From contig JAJDAO010000003.1 of NCBI GenBank assembly GCA_029261835.1, positions 1-64,000 of the forward strand: a stretch of 64,000 nucleotides of DNA, in the 5' to 3' direction. Below, piece after piece: positions 43,007-55,694 of this stretch. Source of the stretch: Deltaproteobacteria bacterium. GTDB taxonomy: Bacteria > Myxococcota_A > UBA9160 > UBA4427. Within the stretch, counting starts at the first letter, position 1. Each line of letters begins with the position of its first letter. Under the pieces are notes generated by a model that was not told where the DNA came from, did not search any database, and was given only the letters and a program-made list of their open reading frames with translations. Both the position numbers and the translations under genes were made by a program.

Positions 43007-44596
43007 ATGCTGACGTCGAGGGGAGCGAGTTCGCTTCGCAGTTGGATCCTCTTCATTCTCGCAGGCATTCTCTGTGCGGGCTGTCTGGCAGCGGCGGCTC
43101 ACGCCTCGAGTCCGGCAGCGGATACGCTCCACGCGGAGAGCGTCGAGGCCGGCGCGCCCGGCCCCTCGCACGAGCCGCACGCTGCCGCTGACCCGCACGC
43201 CGCGGACGCGGGGCACGCGGAGGATGGCGGCGGGCACCACAGTCTCCACCTGGACGGCTCGAAGGTGGGGATTCTCTGGTGCATCCCCTTTGCCGGGATC
43301 CTGCTGAGCATCGCCATCCTGCCGCTGGCTGCACCGCGTCTCTGGGAGTTCCACTACGGCAAGGTGTCTCTTTTCTGGGGTGCCGGCTTCCTTCTGGCGT
43401 TCTCCCTCGCCAATGGTATCGAGATGGGTCTCTTCTATCTCGCCGAAGTCTACCTCGGCGAGTTCATCCCCTTCATCGTGCTGCTGCTCTCGCTATTCGC
43501 GGTATCGGGCGGGGTGCTGCTCAAGGGATCTCTGCGAGGCAGTCCCGGCGTCAACAGCCTGATCCTGCTGATTGGCACGGTCCTGGCGTCCTGGATGGGA
43601 ACGACCGGCGCCGCGATGCTGCTTATCCGCCCGCTGATTCGCGCCAACCGATGGCGAAAGCATCAGGCTCACGTCGTCATCTTCTTCATCTTCCTGGTCG
43701 CCAACATCGGCGGGTCGTTGACGCCGTTGGGCGATCCGCCCCTCTTCCTCGGTTTCTTGAAGGGCGTCTCCTTCTTCTGGACCACCCAGTACATGTTCGC
43801 TCCGATGTGCTTCGTGGCTTCGATCGTGCTCGTGGTCTTCTTCCTGTTCGATAGCGTGATGTACAGGAAGGAGGGGGAGCCGCCCGAAGACGGGGAGAAG
43901 ACACCGCTGAGCCTCGAGGGCAAGGCGAACCTGCTCCTGCTGCCGTTGATCGTGGCCGCGGTCGTCTTCTCCGGGGTTTGGCACCCGGACATCAGCAAGC
44001 CCGAGGACGTCGCGATCAGCGCCTTCGGCGCGCCGATGCTCACGAAGGGCACCCTGGTTCAGGTGACTGCCCTGCTGCTCATCGCGCTCATTTCCGTGCT
44101 GATCACGAAGAAGGAAACGCGCGAAGAGAACGGCTTCACCTGGGAGCCGATTCTCGAGGTGGCCAAGCTCTTCGCGACGATCTTCATCACGATGGTTCCC
44201 GCCATCGCGATCCTGCGCGCGGGGACTGCGGGTGCGCTCGAGCCGATCGTCTCGTTGGTCTCGGACAACGGGAATCCGGTGAACTCGATGTACTTCTGGT
44301 GCACCGGCATACTCTCGAGCTTCCTCGACAACGCGCCCACCTACGTCGTCTTCTTCAACACTGCCGGCGGTGACGCGGCAAAGCTGATGGGCGAGTGGAG
44401 CCAGACGCTGCTGGCGATTTCGTGCGGGGCGGTCTTCATGGGCGCCAATACCTATATCGGGAATGCGCCCAACTTCATGGTCAAGTCGATCGCCGAGGAG
44501 AACAAGATTCCGATGCCGTCGTTCTTCGGCTACATGATCTGGTCAGTGGTGGTGCTGGTTCCGGTCTTCCTGCTCGTGACGCTCGTCTTCTTCTGA
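43007..44596 (+). CDS. NhaD-type sodium:proton antiporter with His-rich N-terminal segment
   Basis: A 529-residue ion-transporter-superfamily protein with about 12 membrane segments. ANIGGSLTPLGDPPLFLGFL and SSFLDNAPTYVVFFN are the two conserved half-helix motifs of NhaD/CitM-like antiporters, which export Na+ in exchange for H+. A signal-like helix (about 10-32) is followed by a periplasmic stretch rich in His, Ala, Asp and Pro (about 54-82) before the first transport helix. Such a segment could bind metal or sense pH. ATG 43007 follows AAAGGAAAG. Confidence 0.88.
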   Translation: MLTSRGASSLRSWILFILAGILCAGCLAAAAHASSPAADTLHAESVEAGAPGPSHEPHAAADPHAADAGHAEDGGGHHSLHLDGSKVGILWCIPFAGILLSIAILPLAAPRLWEFHYGKVSLFWGAGFLLAFSLANGIEMGLFYLAEVYLGEFIPFIVLLLSLFAVSGGVLLKGSLRGSPGVNSLILLIGTVLASWMGTTGAAMLLIRPLIRANRWRKHQAHVVIFFIFLVANIGGSLTPLGDPPLFLGFLKGVSFFWTTQYMFAPMCFVASIVLVVFFLFDSVMYRKEGEPPEDGEKTPLSLEGKANLLLLPLIVAAVVFSGVWHPDISKPEDVAISAFGAPMLTKGTLVQVTALLLIALISVLITKKETREENGFTWEPILEVAKLFATIFITMVPAIAILRAGTAGALEPIVSLVSDNGNPVNSMYFWCTGILSSFLDNAPTYVVFFNTAGGDAAKLMGEWSQTLLAISCGAVFMGANTYIGNAPNFMVKSIAEENKIPMPSFFGYMIWSVVVLVPVFLLVTLVFF

Positions 44597-44675
44597 ACCT
44601 GGGGACGCGCCTGGGCGTGGGGGACCGCTGGCTTCAGGTGAGCCATACTCACTTTCCATTCGGAGGGAAACGCGA

Positions 44676-45824
44676 ATGCTGTCCGAGTACTGCTTCGAGA
44701 CCGATGTGCACCGTGAGCTGCGCGAGCAGGCCCGCCGCTTTGCAGCCGCCGAGATTGCGCCCCATGCGCATCAATGGGACGAGGAGGAGGAGTTTCCGCG
44801 CGAGCTCTACCAGCGCTTCGCCGAGGTCGGCCTCTTGGGACTCGGGTATCCGGAGGAGCTCGGAGGGGGCGGCGGCGACCTCGGCCACGGCTACGTGGCC
44901 GCCGAGGAGATCGTGCTCGCCGGCAAGTCGGTCGGAACCTGCGTCGGGCTCGGGGGCCACAGCATCGCGTTGCCGCCAATCGTCAAGCTGGGGACCGAAG
45001 AGCAGAAGCGTCGCTTCGTCGTGCCCGCGGTGGCGGGCGAGAAGATCTCCGCCCTGGCCATTACCGAGCCCGGTGCGGGCAGCGATGTCGCCGGGATCAG
45101 TACGCGGGCGGTTCGGGGCGGGCAGCACTACGTCGTGAATGGCGCGAAGACTTTCATTACCTCCGGCTGTCGAGCGGATTTCGTCGTCACGGCGGTGCGA
45201 ACGGGGGGCGAGCGCCACGGCGGCATCTCCCTGCTCGTGATCGAGCGGGACACGCCTGGCTTCAGCGTTTCGAAGAAGCTCCACAAGACCGGCTGGTGGG
45301 CAAGCGACACCGCCGAGCTGGCCTTCGAGGATTGCAGAGTGCCCGTCGCCAATCTCATCGGCGAAGAACATGCCGGCTTTCGCGCGATCATGATCAACTT
45401 CGTGGCGGAGCGGCTGATGATCGCGGCCCAGTGCGTCGCGATCGCCGAGCTGGCCTATCGCGAGAGCAAGAGCTGGGCCCGGGAGCGCCAGGCCTTCGGC
45501 AAGCCGCTCACCGGCTTTCAGGTCATCCGCCACAAGCTCGCCGATATGGCCACCCGGCTGGCGGCCGGGCGGGCGCTGACCGGTGAGTGTCTCAGCCGCC
45601 ATCTGGCCGGCGAGGACGTCATGGCGGTGGCCGCCATGGCGAAGAACTGCGCCACCGATATGTGCTCATGGGTCTGCGACCAGGCCGTTCAGATCCACGG
45701 GGGCCAGGGCTACATGCGCGAGACCGTCGTCGAACGGCTCTACCGTGACGCCCGCCTCTACCCGATCGGCGGCGGTACCCGCGAGATCATGAACGAGATC
45801 ATCGCCAAGGCGGAACGATACTGA
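44676..45824 (+). CDS. Acyl-CoA dehydrogenase
   Basis: A 382-residue FAD enzyme. TEPGAGSDVAG (about 129-139) is the family signature, and RQAFGKPLTGFQVIRHKLADM and GGQGYMRETVVERLYRDARL lie in the C-terminal helical domain. As in the first dehydrogenase, the C-terminal catalytic Glu is replaced by IGGGTREI, and Glu245 (AERLM) could be the base on helix G. It stands alone: no hydratase or thiolase is adjacent. CGGAGGG precedes ATG 44676. A weak GTGAG/CTCAC dyad lies at 44639-44653. Confidence 0.92.
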   Translation: MLSEYCFETDVHRELREQARRFAAAEIAPHAHQWDEEEEFPRELYQRFAEVGLLGLGYPEELGGGGGDLGHGYVAAEEIVLAGKSVGTCVGLGGHSIALPPIVKLGTEEQKRRFVVPAVAGEKISALAITEPGAGSDVAGISTRAVRGGQHYVVNGAKTFITSGCRADFVVTAVRTGGERHGGISLLVIERDTPGFSVSKKLHKTGWWASDTAELAFEDCRVPVANLIGEEHAGFRAIMINFVAERLMIAAQCVAIAELAYRESKSWARERQAFGKPLTGFQVIRHKLADMATRLAAGRALTGECLSRHLAGEDVMAVAAMAKNCATDMCSWVCDQAVQIHGGQGYMRETVVERLYRDARLYPIGGGTREIMNEIIAKAERY

Positions 45825-45849
45825 GCCGCCGAGTGCGGGTTTGCAGCGT

Positions 45850-45883
45850 CTCGCTACGAACCTTCGCGAATAGTTCGGGCTAG
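45850..45883 (-). repeat. Left-end copy of the palindromic element forming a gene's 3' end
   Basis: Read on the minus strand, these 34 bases match the first 34 bases of the element at 27597 at about 30 positions, including the internal GGTTCGTAGCGAG. The element's TAG within TCGTAGCG is the stop codon of the isomerase gene, and the element encodes its last nine residues, LARTIREGS. Confidence 0.65.
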
Positions 45884-46855
45884 AGAGTCGATGTCGATGC
45901 GGGCTTCCGAACGCAGAGCCTGCAGATGCTGGCGCAGGGCGCGCTGCTCGCGCTCACGCAGGAGGGCTGCGCTCACCTCGGCCCGGATGATGTCGAGGGG
46001 CGGAAGCCGCTGCTCCCGTTTCTCGTGCGGCCAGATGAAGTGCAGCCCGTAGCTCGAGTGGACGGGACCCTGCCAGCGACCCCGCTCCGCCCTTACAGCC
46101 GCTCGCGCGAACTCGGGGCCGAGTCTTTGCGCCAGGGCGGCCTCGGTCCACAGCGGCAGCTCGTTCGAGAGCAGGAACGGATCGCTCAACCGGCGGGCAT
46201 CGTCGGGCGCGATGTGTTCTCGCCCGAGTCGCGAGCCCAGCTCTTCAGCGTCGCTTCGCAGGCGTTCGCCGCGTAGGTCCTGGCTCAGATAGACGTGTGT
46301 CAGACGGACGCGTGCCGCGCGGCGGAACTGATCTGCGTGGCGTGTCAGGTAGTCGGAGAGCTCCGCTTCGCTGGGTCCCGGCTCGTGAGCTGCACTCGCG
46401 ATGGCGAGCTTCATCCGCTCGAGCAGGCGTCGGCGCACCACGATGTCGCTGCGATCCATGCCCTGCTCGTATGCTCTGCGCAGGAGATCCTCCGGGCTCG
46501 CCTCATCGTTGGACGACAGGAAGCGCTGGTTCTTGATCAGACGCCGCTGCACGATGGCATCGTTGCGGTGCCAGCCAAGAGCGAAGGCCTGTTGCAGCAG
46601 TAGCGCGTCATCGACACGTCCTTCGATCAGCAGAGCGAGTTCGCGCTGAGTCGGCGAGCGCCCTGTCTGCAGCCGCCATTCGCTGCGGATGTTGGAGATC
46701 TCACTGGCGGAGATGTGAATCACGCGCTTGGGCGTCGGCTCCCGCCCCGAGCTCTCGGCCAGGAAGAGCAGGCCACCGATCAGCGCGAAATGGAGCAGCG
46801 GGGCACGCACGATTCGCCCAACCCGACCCCCTTTCGGGGTAGGCGGAGTCGACAT
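45854..46855 (-). CDS. Parvulin-type peptidyl-prolyl isomerase, membrane-anchored
   Basis: A 333-residue protein with an N-terminal anchor (PLLHFALIGGLLFLAE, about 16-31), a helical SurA-like segment, and a C-terminal rotamase domain containing RWQGPVHSSYGLHFIWPHEK. It should help fold exported proteins in the periplasm. ATG 46855 is chosen; the reading frame extends upstream to 46933 but there overlaps the lipoprotein gene. The last nine residues and the stop codon come from a dispersed repeat, so the C-terminus was probably rewritten by insertion. Confidence 0.82.
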   Translation of the reverse strand: MSTPPTPKGGRVGRIVRAPLLHFALIGGLLFLAESSGREPTPKRVIHISASEISNIRSEWRLQTGRSPTQRELALLIEGRVDDALLLQQAFALGWHRNDAIVQRRLIKNQRFLSSNDEASPEDLLRRAYEQGMDRSDIVVRRRLLERMKLAIASAAHEPGPSEAELSDYLTRHADQFRRAARVRLTHVYLSQDLRGERLRSDAEELGSRLGREHIAPDDARRLSDPFLLSNELPLWTEAALAQRLGPEFARAAVRAERGRWQGPVHSSYGLHFIWPHEKREQRLPPLDIIRAEVSAALLREREQRALRQHLQALRSEARIDIDSLARTIREGS

Positions 46856-46859
46856 CACA

Positions 46860-47174
46860 CTAGGGACAGCGGTGGACGCCGAAGCTCTGGCTGCCCTCGG
46901 CGATCGGGCTCTCGGGCGCCACGCTGTTTCCATCCATGCCGACGGCCGCGTTGCGCGCCAGCGTCAGGAGCTCCTCGGACATCGTGGTCTCGCGGCGAGA
47001 TACGAAGAGGACCTTCGCGAGGACTCTCACCGTAGTCTTGCCCAGTCGCTCACACTGCTTCGCCTCGTCCGCTGTGATGACCCGTACCGCTTCGCCCTCG
47101 GGCGTGATCGGTACGAGATTGCAGCCGACGAGGAGCGTCGCGAGGCTGAGGGCGAGGAGCGGTCGTTGCATCAT
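46860..47174 (-). CDS. Small lipoprotein (DUF4156-like)
   Basis: A 104-residue protein with a lipoprotein signal peptide. LALSLATLLVGCNL gives a lipobox with Cys18 as the lipidation site. The mature part (TPEGEAVRVITADEAKQCERLG, then NAAVGMDGNSV) resembles DUF4156 lipoproteins, whose role is unknown. ATG 47174 starts the signal peptide; ATG 47171 is equivalent. Its stop lies 4 bases before the isomerase start, so the two are one transcription unit for envelope proteins. Confidence 0.75.
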   Translation of the reverse strand: MMQRPLLALSLATLLVGCNLVPITPEGEAVRVITADEAKQCERLGKTTVRVLAKVLFVSRRETTMSEELLTLARNAAVGMDGNSVAPESPIAEGSQSFGVHRCP

Positions 47175-47308
47175 GATGTCGAATCCCGGCTTGCTGTGTG
47201 GTCCTTCGGGGGGAGGCAACAATGACGCACCTGTCGCCCCGGCGATGAGGTGCGATCTATATAGCATCCCAGAAGCGGTTGCTGAGCGATTTCGGTTTCG
47301 GCAACCCA

Positions 47309-47337
47309 TTGACATCAATCGATTAGTTGCTTACACA
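47309..47337 (+). promoter_or_regulatory. Candidate sigma-70 promoter with consensus -35
   Basis: A perfect TTGACA at 47309-47314 is followed after exactly 17 bases by TACACA (47332-47337). The surrounding 50 bases are AT-rich against a GC-rich background. Transcription would start near 47344, practically at the ATG 47345 of the ATP-grasp-like gene, which would make its mRNA leaderless. Confidence 0.5.
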
Positions 47338-47344
47338 TATCGAC

Positions 47345-48928
47345 ATGCATCAATATCTCCGTGGAGCGGGCTCAGCGCGTCAGAGAGCTGGCGGACGGAG
47401 TCGGCGTCTCGCCGACGAGCCGGCAGGGGAGCGCGTCTCGCGCTGGCTCGCCTCGTTGGCTCCGGCGCAGCTCGAGGATCTCGCGCTTCGGCTCTCCGGC
47501 GATCTGATGCAGCGCGGCCTCACCGTCAACGACGCGGACGCGGGGGTGATCCGGCCGATTCCCTGCCTTCTCACGCCCGAGACGGCGGATTCCGAGCGGA
47601 TCGCGTACCTCTCGGACGATTCGCGCAGCCTGCTCTCCGCCGCCGTGAAAGCCGCGCGACACGTACTTTCAGCGGGGACGGGTGACGCTGCCGGCCACCG
47701 GCTCTTCGCCCGCTTCACGCCGCTGGAGATGGCTTTTCTCCGCCGTCACGCCGACGCTCTCGCTCGCGTGGCCACCGCCCGGGTCGACTTCTTCGAAGGG
47801 CCGGAGGGCGGGCCCGTGGCCCTCGAGATCAACGCCACGATCCCGGCCATGCAGGGCTACTCGGACATTCTCAGCCGCAGCTGGCTCGAGCAGGTGGCGT
47901 TGCGGCGGGGCTGGGCGGCCGATGAAATCGCCGCTCTGATTGAGCGGGAGACGTCGAATACGAGAGAGCTACTCGACTCCCTGCTGGCCCACTACAGGCA
48001 GCTGGGTGGTCTCGTGGCTCGCCCGGCCATCGCCATCGTTTCGCGCCGTGGCGACGCGCAGATCGCAGAGCTCCGCCACTACGAGCGGGTCTTCAGCGAT
48101 TCGGGCTATCGCGCGCTGCACGTCTATGCCGACGAAATCGAGCTCGATGCCGCGGGCCGGGTGCGCGCGCGGGGAGAACGCTTCGACCTCGTCTATCGCC
48201 ATATCTTCGCGCGACGGATCGACCCCGCATCACCGCTGGCGCGCCTGCTGCTCGAGCCCGGGCCGACCGCCGTGTTGAATCCGATCCTCAGCCCACTCGA
48301 GGCCAAGGGACTGCTCGCGGTGCTCGATACCGCCGTAGAGGGTTCGGCTCCGGTGACCGACTTGGTTCTGGATGAAGGAGAGCGCGACGCCGTGACCCGG
48401 CTGCTGCCCTGGACCCGGCTGCTCGATGACGGCCCGTCCCGTCTCGCCGATGGCACGGTCGTGCCCGATCTGTCCGCGTGGGTGGCGCAGCATCCCGAGA
48501 GGGTGGTTCTCAAGCGAAACTGGGACTACGGCGGGCGCAGCGTGATCCTCGGACCGAGCCACGCGGCGTCCGAGACGCGCCGCCGGGCGCAGCGGGTGCT
48601 GGGTGTCGCATCGTGGTCGGAGGTTGTGGCGCATGCCAGCCGCGATGTCGACGCCTGGGTCGTCCAGGCCTACGTCGAGCCGCCGCGACGACGGCAGTGT
48701 CTGCTCGAGCGAGACGGATCGGGCGCGATCTCGACGCACTGGCGCGACGTCTTCAGCGACATCGGCGCGTACAGCAACCTCGGCGTGGCGGCGCAGCCGC
48801 GCGGTGCCGCCTCTCGCTACTCCGCGACACCGATCGTCAACATCCTGAGCGGTGGCGGAATGGTGCCCCTGATATCGCGCGCGGCTCTCGAGGCGCTGTT
48901 TCCGCCGGCAGCAGAGGGCGCACCCTGA
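47345..48928 (+). CDS. ATP-grasp-like protein of unknown function
   Basis: A 527-residue protein. GPVALEINATIPAMQGYSD and ERVVLKRNWDYGGRSVILG resemble segments of circularly permuted ATP-grasp ligases such as glutathionylspermidine-synthase-like enzymes: a metal-binding E/N strand and a nucleotide-binding Lys with a glycine loop. AVLNPILSPLEAKGLL and WVVQAYVEPPRR are also typical. A peptide-bond or amide-forming ligase is therefore likely, but the substrates are unknown. No helper enzyme (peptidase or paired ATP-grasp) is adjacent. ATG 47345 is preferred but has no ribosome site; TTG 47327 is possible. Confidence 0.68.
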   Translation: MHQYLRGAGSARQRAGGRSRRLADEPAGERVSRWLASLAPAQLEDLALRLSGDLMQRGLTVNDADAGVIRPIPCLLTPETADSERIAYLSDDSRSLLSAAVKAARHVLSAGTGDAAGHRLFARFTPLEMAFLRRHADALARVATARVDFFEGPEGGPVALEINATIPAMQGYSDILSRSWLEQVALRRGWAADEIAALIERETSNTRELLDSLLAHYRQLGGLVARPAIAIVSRRGDAQIAELRHYERVFSDSGYRALHVYADEIELDAAGRVRARGERFDLVYRHIFARRIDPASPLARLLLEPGPTAVLNPILSPLEAKGLLAVLDTAVEGSAPVTDLVLDEGERDAVTRLLPWTRLLDDGPSRLADGTVVPDLSAWVAQHPERVVLKRNWDYGGRSVILGPSHAASETRRRAQRVLGVASWSEVVAHASRDVDAWVVQAYVEPPRRRQCLLERDGSGAISTHWRDVFSDIGAYSNLGVAAQPRGAASRYSATPIVNILSGGGMVPLISRAALEALFPPAAEGAP

Positions 48929-48931
48929 CGG

Positions 48932-54231
<5,300 letters not shown>

Positions 54232-54431
54232 CAGACTCCTCTTGCGAACCCGCTAAGGTTCAGGGACAGGAACGGGGCGAGCCCCATTCTATCGCTCGCG
54301 TCCGACGGCACCAACGCGGCGATCGCGTGAGTCACCGTCACCCCGTGGGGTCGTAAGGGCGCGGCCGGTCGCCCAGGTCGCGTCGCCCGCTGCCGCGCGG
54401 ATCTGCCTTCACGCGATCTGGTGTAGGTAGG

Positions 54432-55694
54432 TCAGCTACTCGACCCGCTGCTCACGAGGGGCTCCAGGGCGACGCGTTCTTCGACGCAGCCGTAGGCCTT
54501 CGGCGTGAGCTCGATCACTGTGTGCAGCGGAATCGAGACGTGGGGGCAATCGTCGCGCGGCATGTCCATGAAGTACGAGTAGAGCGCACGCAGGACGGCC
54601 TGGTGGGCGATGACCAGCACGGGCGTGCGGTAGCGTTCGAGCTCGACAATCACTCGATCGAGCCGCTGGATGACGTCGCGATACGACTCACCGCGCGGAT
54701 ATCGGTAGCGCAGCTTGTCCTGCGCCCGAGCCTCGAACTCGCGGGGCATCGTCTCGGCGATCTGCTGGTAGCTCAGGGAGTCGCAGATTCCCGCATCGAT
54801 CTCGTCGAGCACGCGCCACCGCAGGGTGGCACGATTGAGCGGCGCAGCGGTCTCGACGGTGCGCCGCAGCGTACTGGTCCAGATCTCTAGAGAGCTGTCG
54901 TCTGCGAAGCGCCTGCGCACGTGGCTGGCCAGACTGCTGGCGTACTGCAATCCCCTTGGCGAAAGGGACGAATCGCCTCCGATCAGGCCCGCCAGATTGA
55001 ACTCGCTCTCGCCGTGTCGCGTCAGCCAGATCTGCCGCGTCGTGGTCTGAGCGTTGATCAGGAAGAAGACGATGCGCGCGGGTAGATAGCCGTAGATGCC
55101 GTTCATCTCGACGCTGCGCCCGCGGTCGATCAGTCGGACGAAGCTGCCGTCCTCTTCTCTGAGACTCTCGTAGACGCTCTCGTAGTGGGCGATTCGCGCG
55201 CGAAAGTCGTGTGCTGCGTGGTCGGCATCAACACCGACGTAGTCGGGCGAGCTCAGCTTGGTCTCGCGCACGTTGGCCTCGACCACCGCCTCGTCACTGA
55301 CCACGATCTCGACGAACTGCACCTCGCAGTGAGCGGCTTCGCAGCGCCGCCGCACGAGTTGGCGACGGTAGCTTGTGCTGTTCGTAGCGTCGTAGATTCC
55401 GACCCGGCGGCCCTCGCCGTGAAGCCAGTCGAGCAGCTCATCGAGTACAGACAGAGCGAGCTTTCGGCGGGCGAGTAGCCCGTCCGGGTTGTTCGGATCG
55501 AAGAACTCGTGGCTCTGCCCGGCACCGAGGGAAGCGCGCCGCCGTTCGCCGACGTTGAAGACGCGGCTCTCGTAGCCGAGCCAGGAGAGATAGCGACAGA
55601 GCTTCTGTGCGGTGTGGGTCTTGCCGCGAGCCGGCAGCCCCACCATCACGAGCACATATTTGCGCCCTCTGCCGCTACTGCTCTCGGTGGGCAT
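54432..55694 (-). CDS. 6-phosphofructo-2-kinase/fructose-2,6-bisphosphatase (PFKFB-like)
   Basis: A 420-residue bifunctional-looking enzyme. The kinase half (1-215) has the P-loop GLPARGKT (19-26), FNVGERRR and SHEFFDPNN; the phosphatase half has LTRHGESEFN with His227, EIDAGICDSLSY and VLVIAHQAVLRALYSYF. All are close to animal and yeast PFKFB, which makes and destroys the glycolytic signal fructose 2,6-bisphosphate. This enzyme is rare in bacteria. The start is ATG 55694, overlapping the upstream biotin carboxylase gene by 20 bases; the reading frame continues to 55829 but only as overlap. A transferred gene is possible. Confidence 0.9.
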   Translation of the reverse strand: MPTESSSGRGRKYVLVMVGLPARGKTHTAQKLCRYLSWLGYESRVFNVGERRRASLGAGQSHEFFDPNNPDGLLARRKLALSVLDELLDWLHGEGRRVGIYDATNSTSYRRQLVRRRCEAAHCEVQFVEIVVSDEAVVEANVRETKLSSPDYVGVDADHAAHDFRARIAHYESVYESLREEDGSFVRLIDRGRSVEMNGIYGYLPARIVFFLINAQTTTRQIWLTRHGESEFNLAGLIGGDSSLSPRGLQYASSLASHVRRRFADDSSLEIWTSTLRRTVETAAPLNRATLRWRVLDEIDAGICDSLSYQQIAETMPREFEARAQDKLRYRYPRGESYRDVIQRLDRVIVELERYRTPVLVIAHQAVLRALYSYFMDMPRDDCPHVSIPLHTVIELTPKAYGCVEERVALEPLVSSGSSS

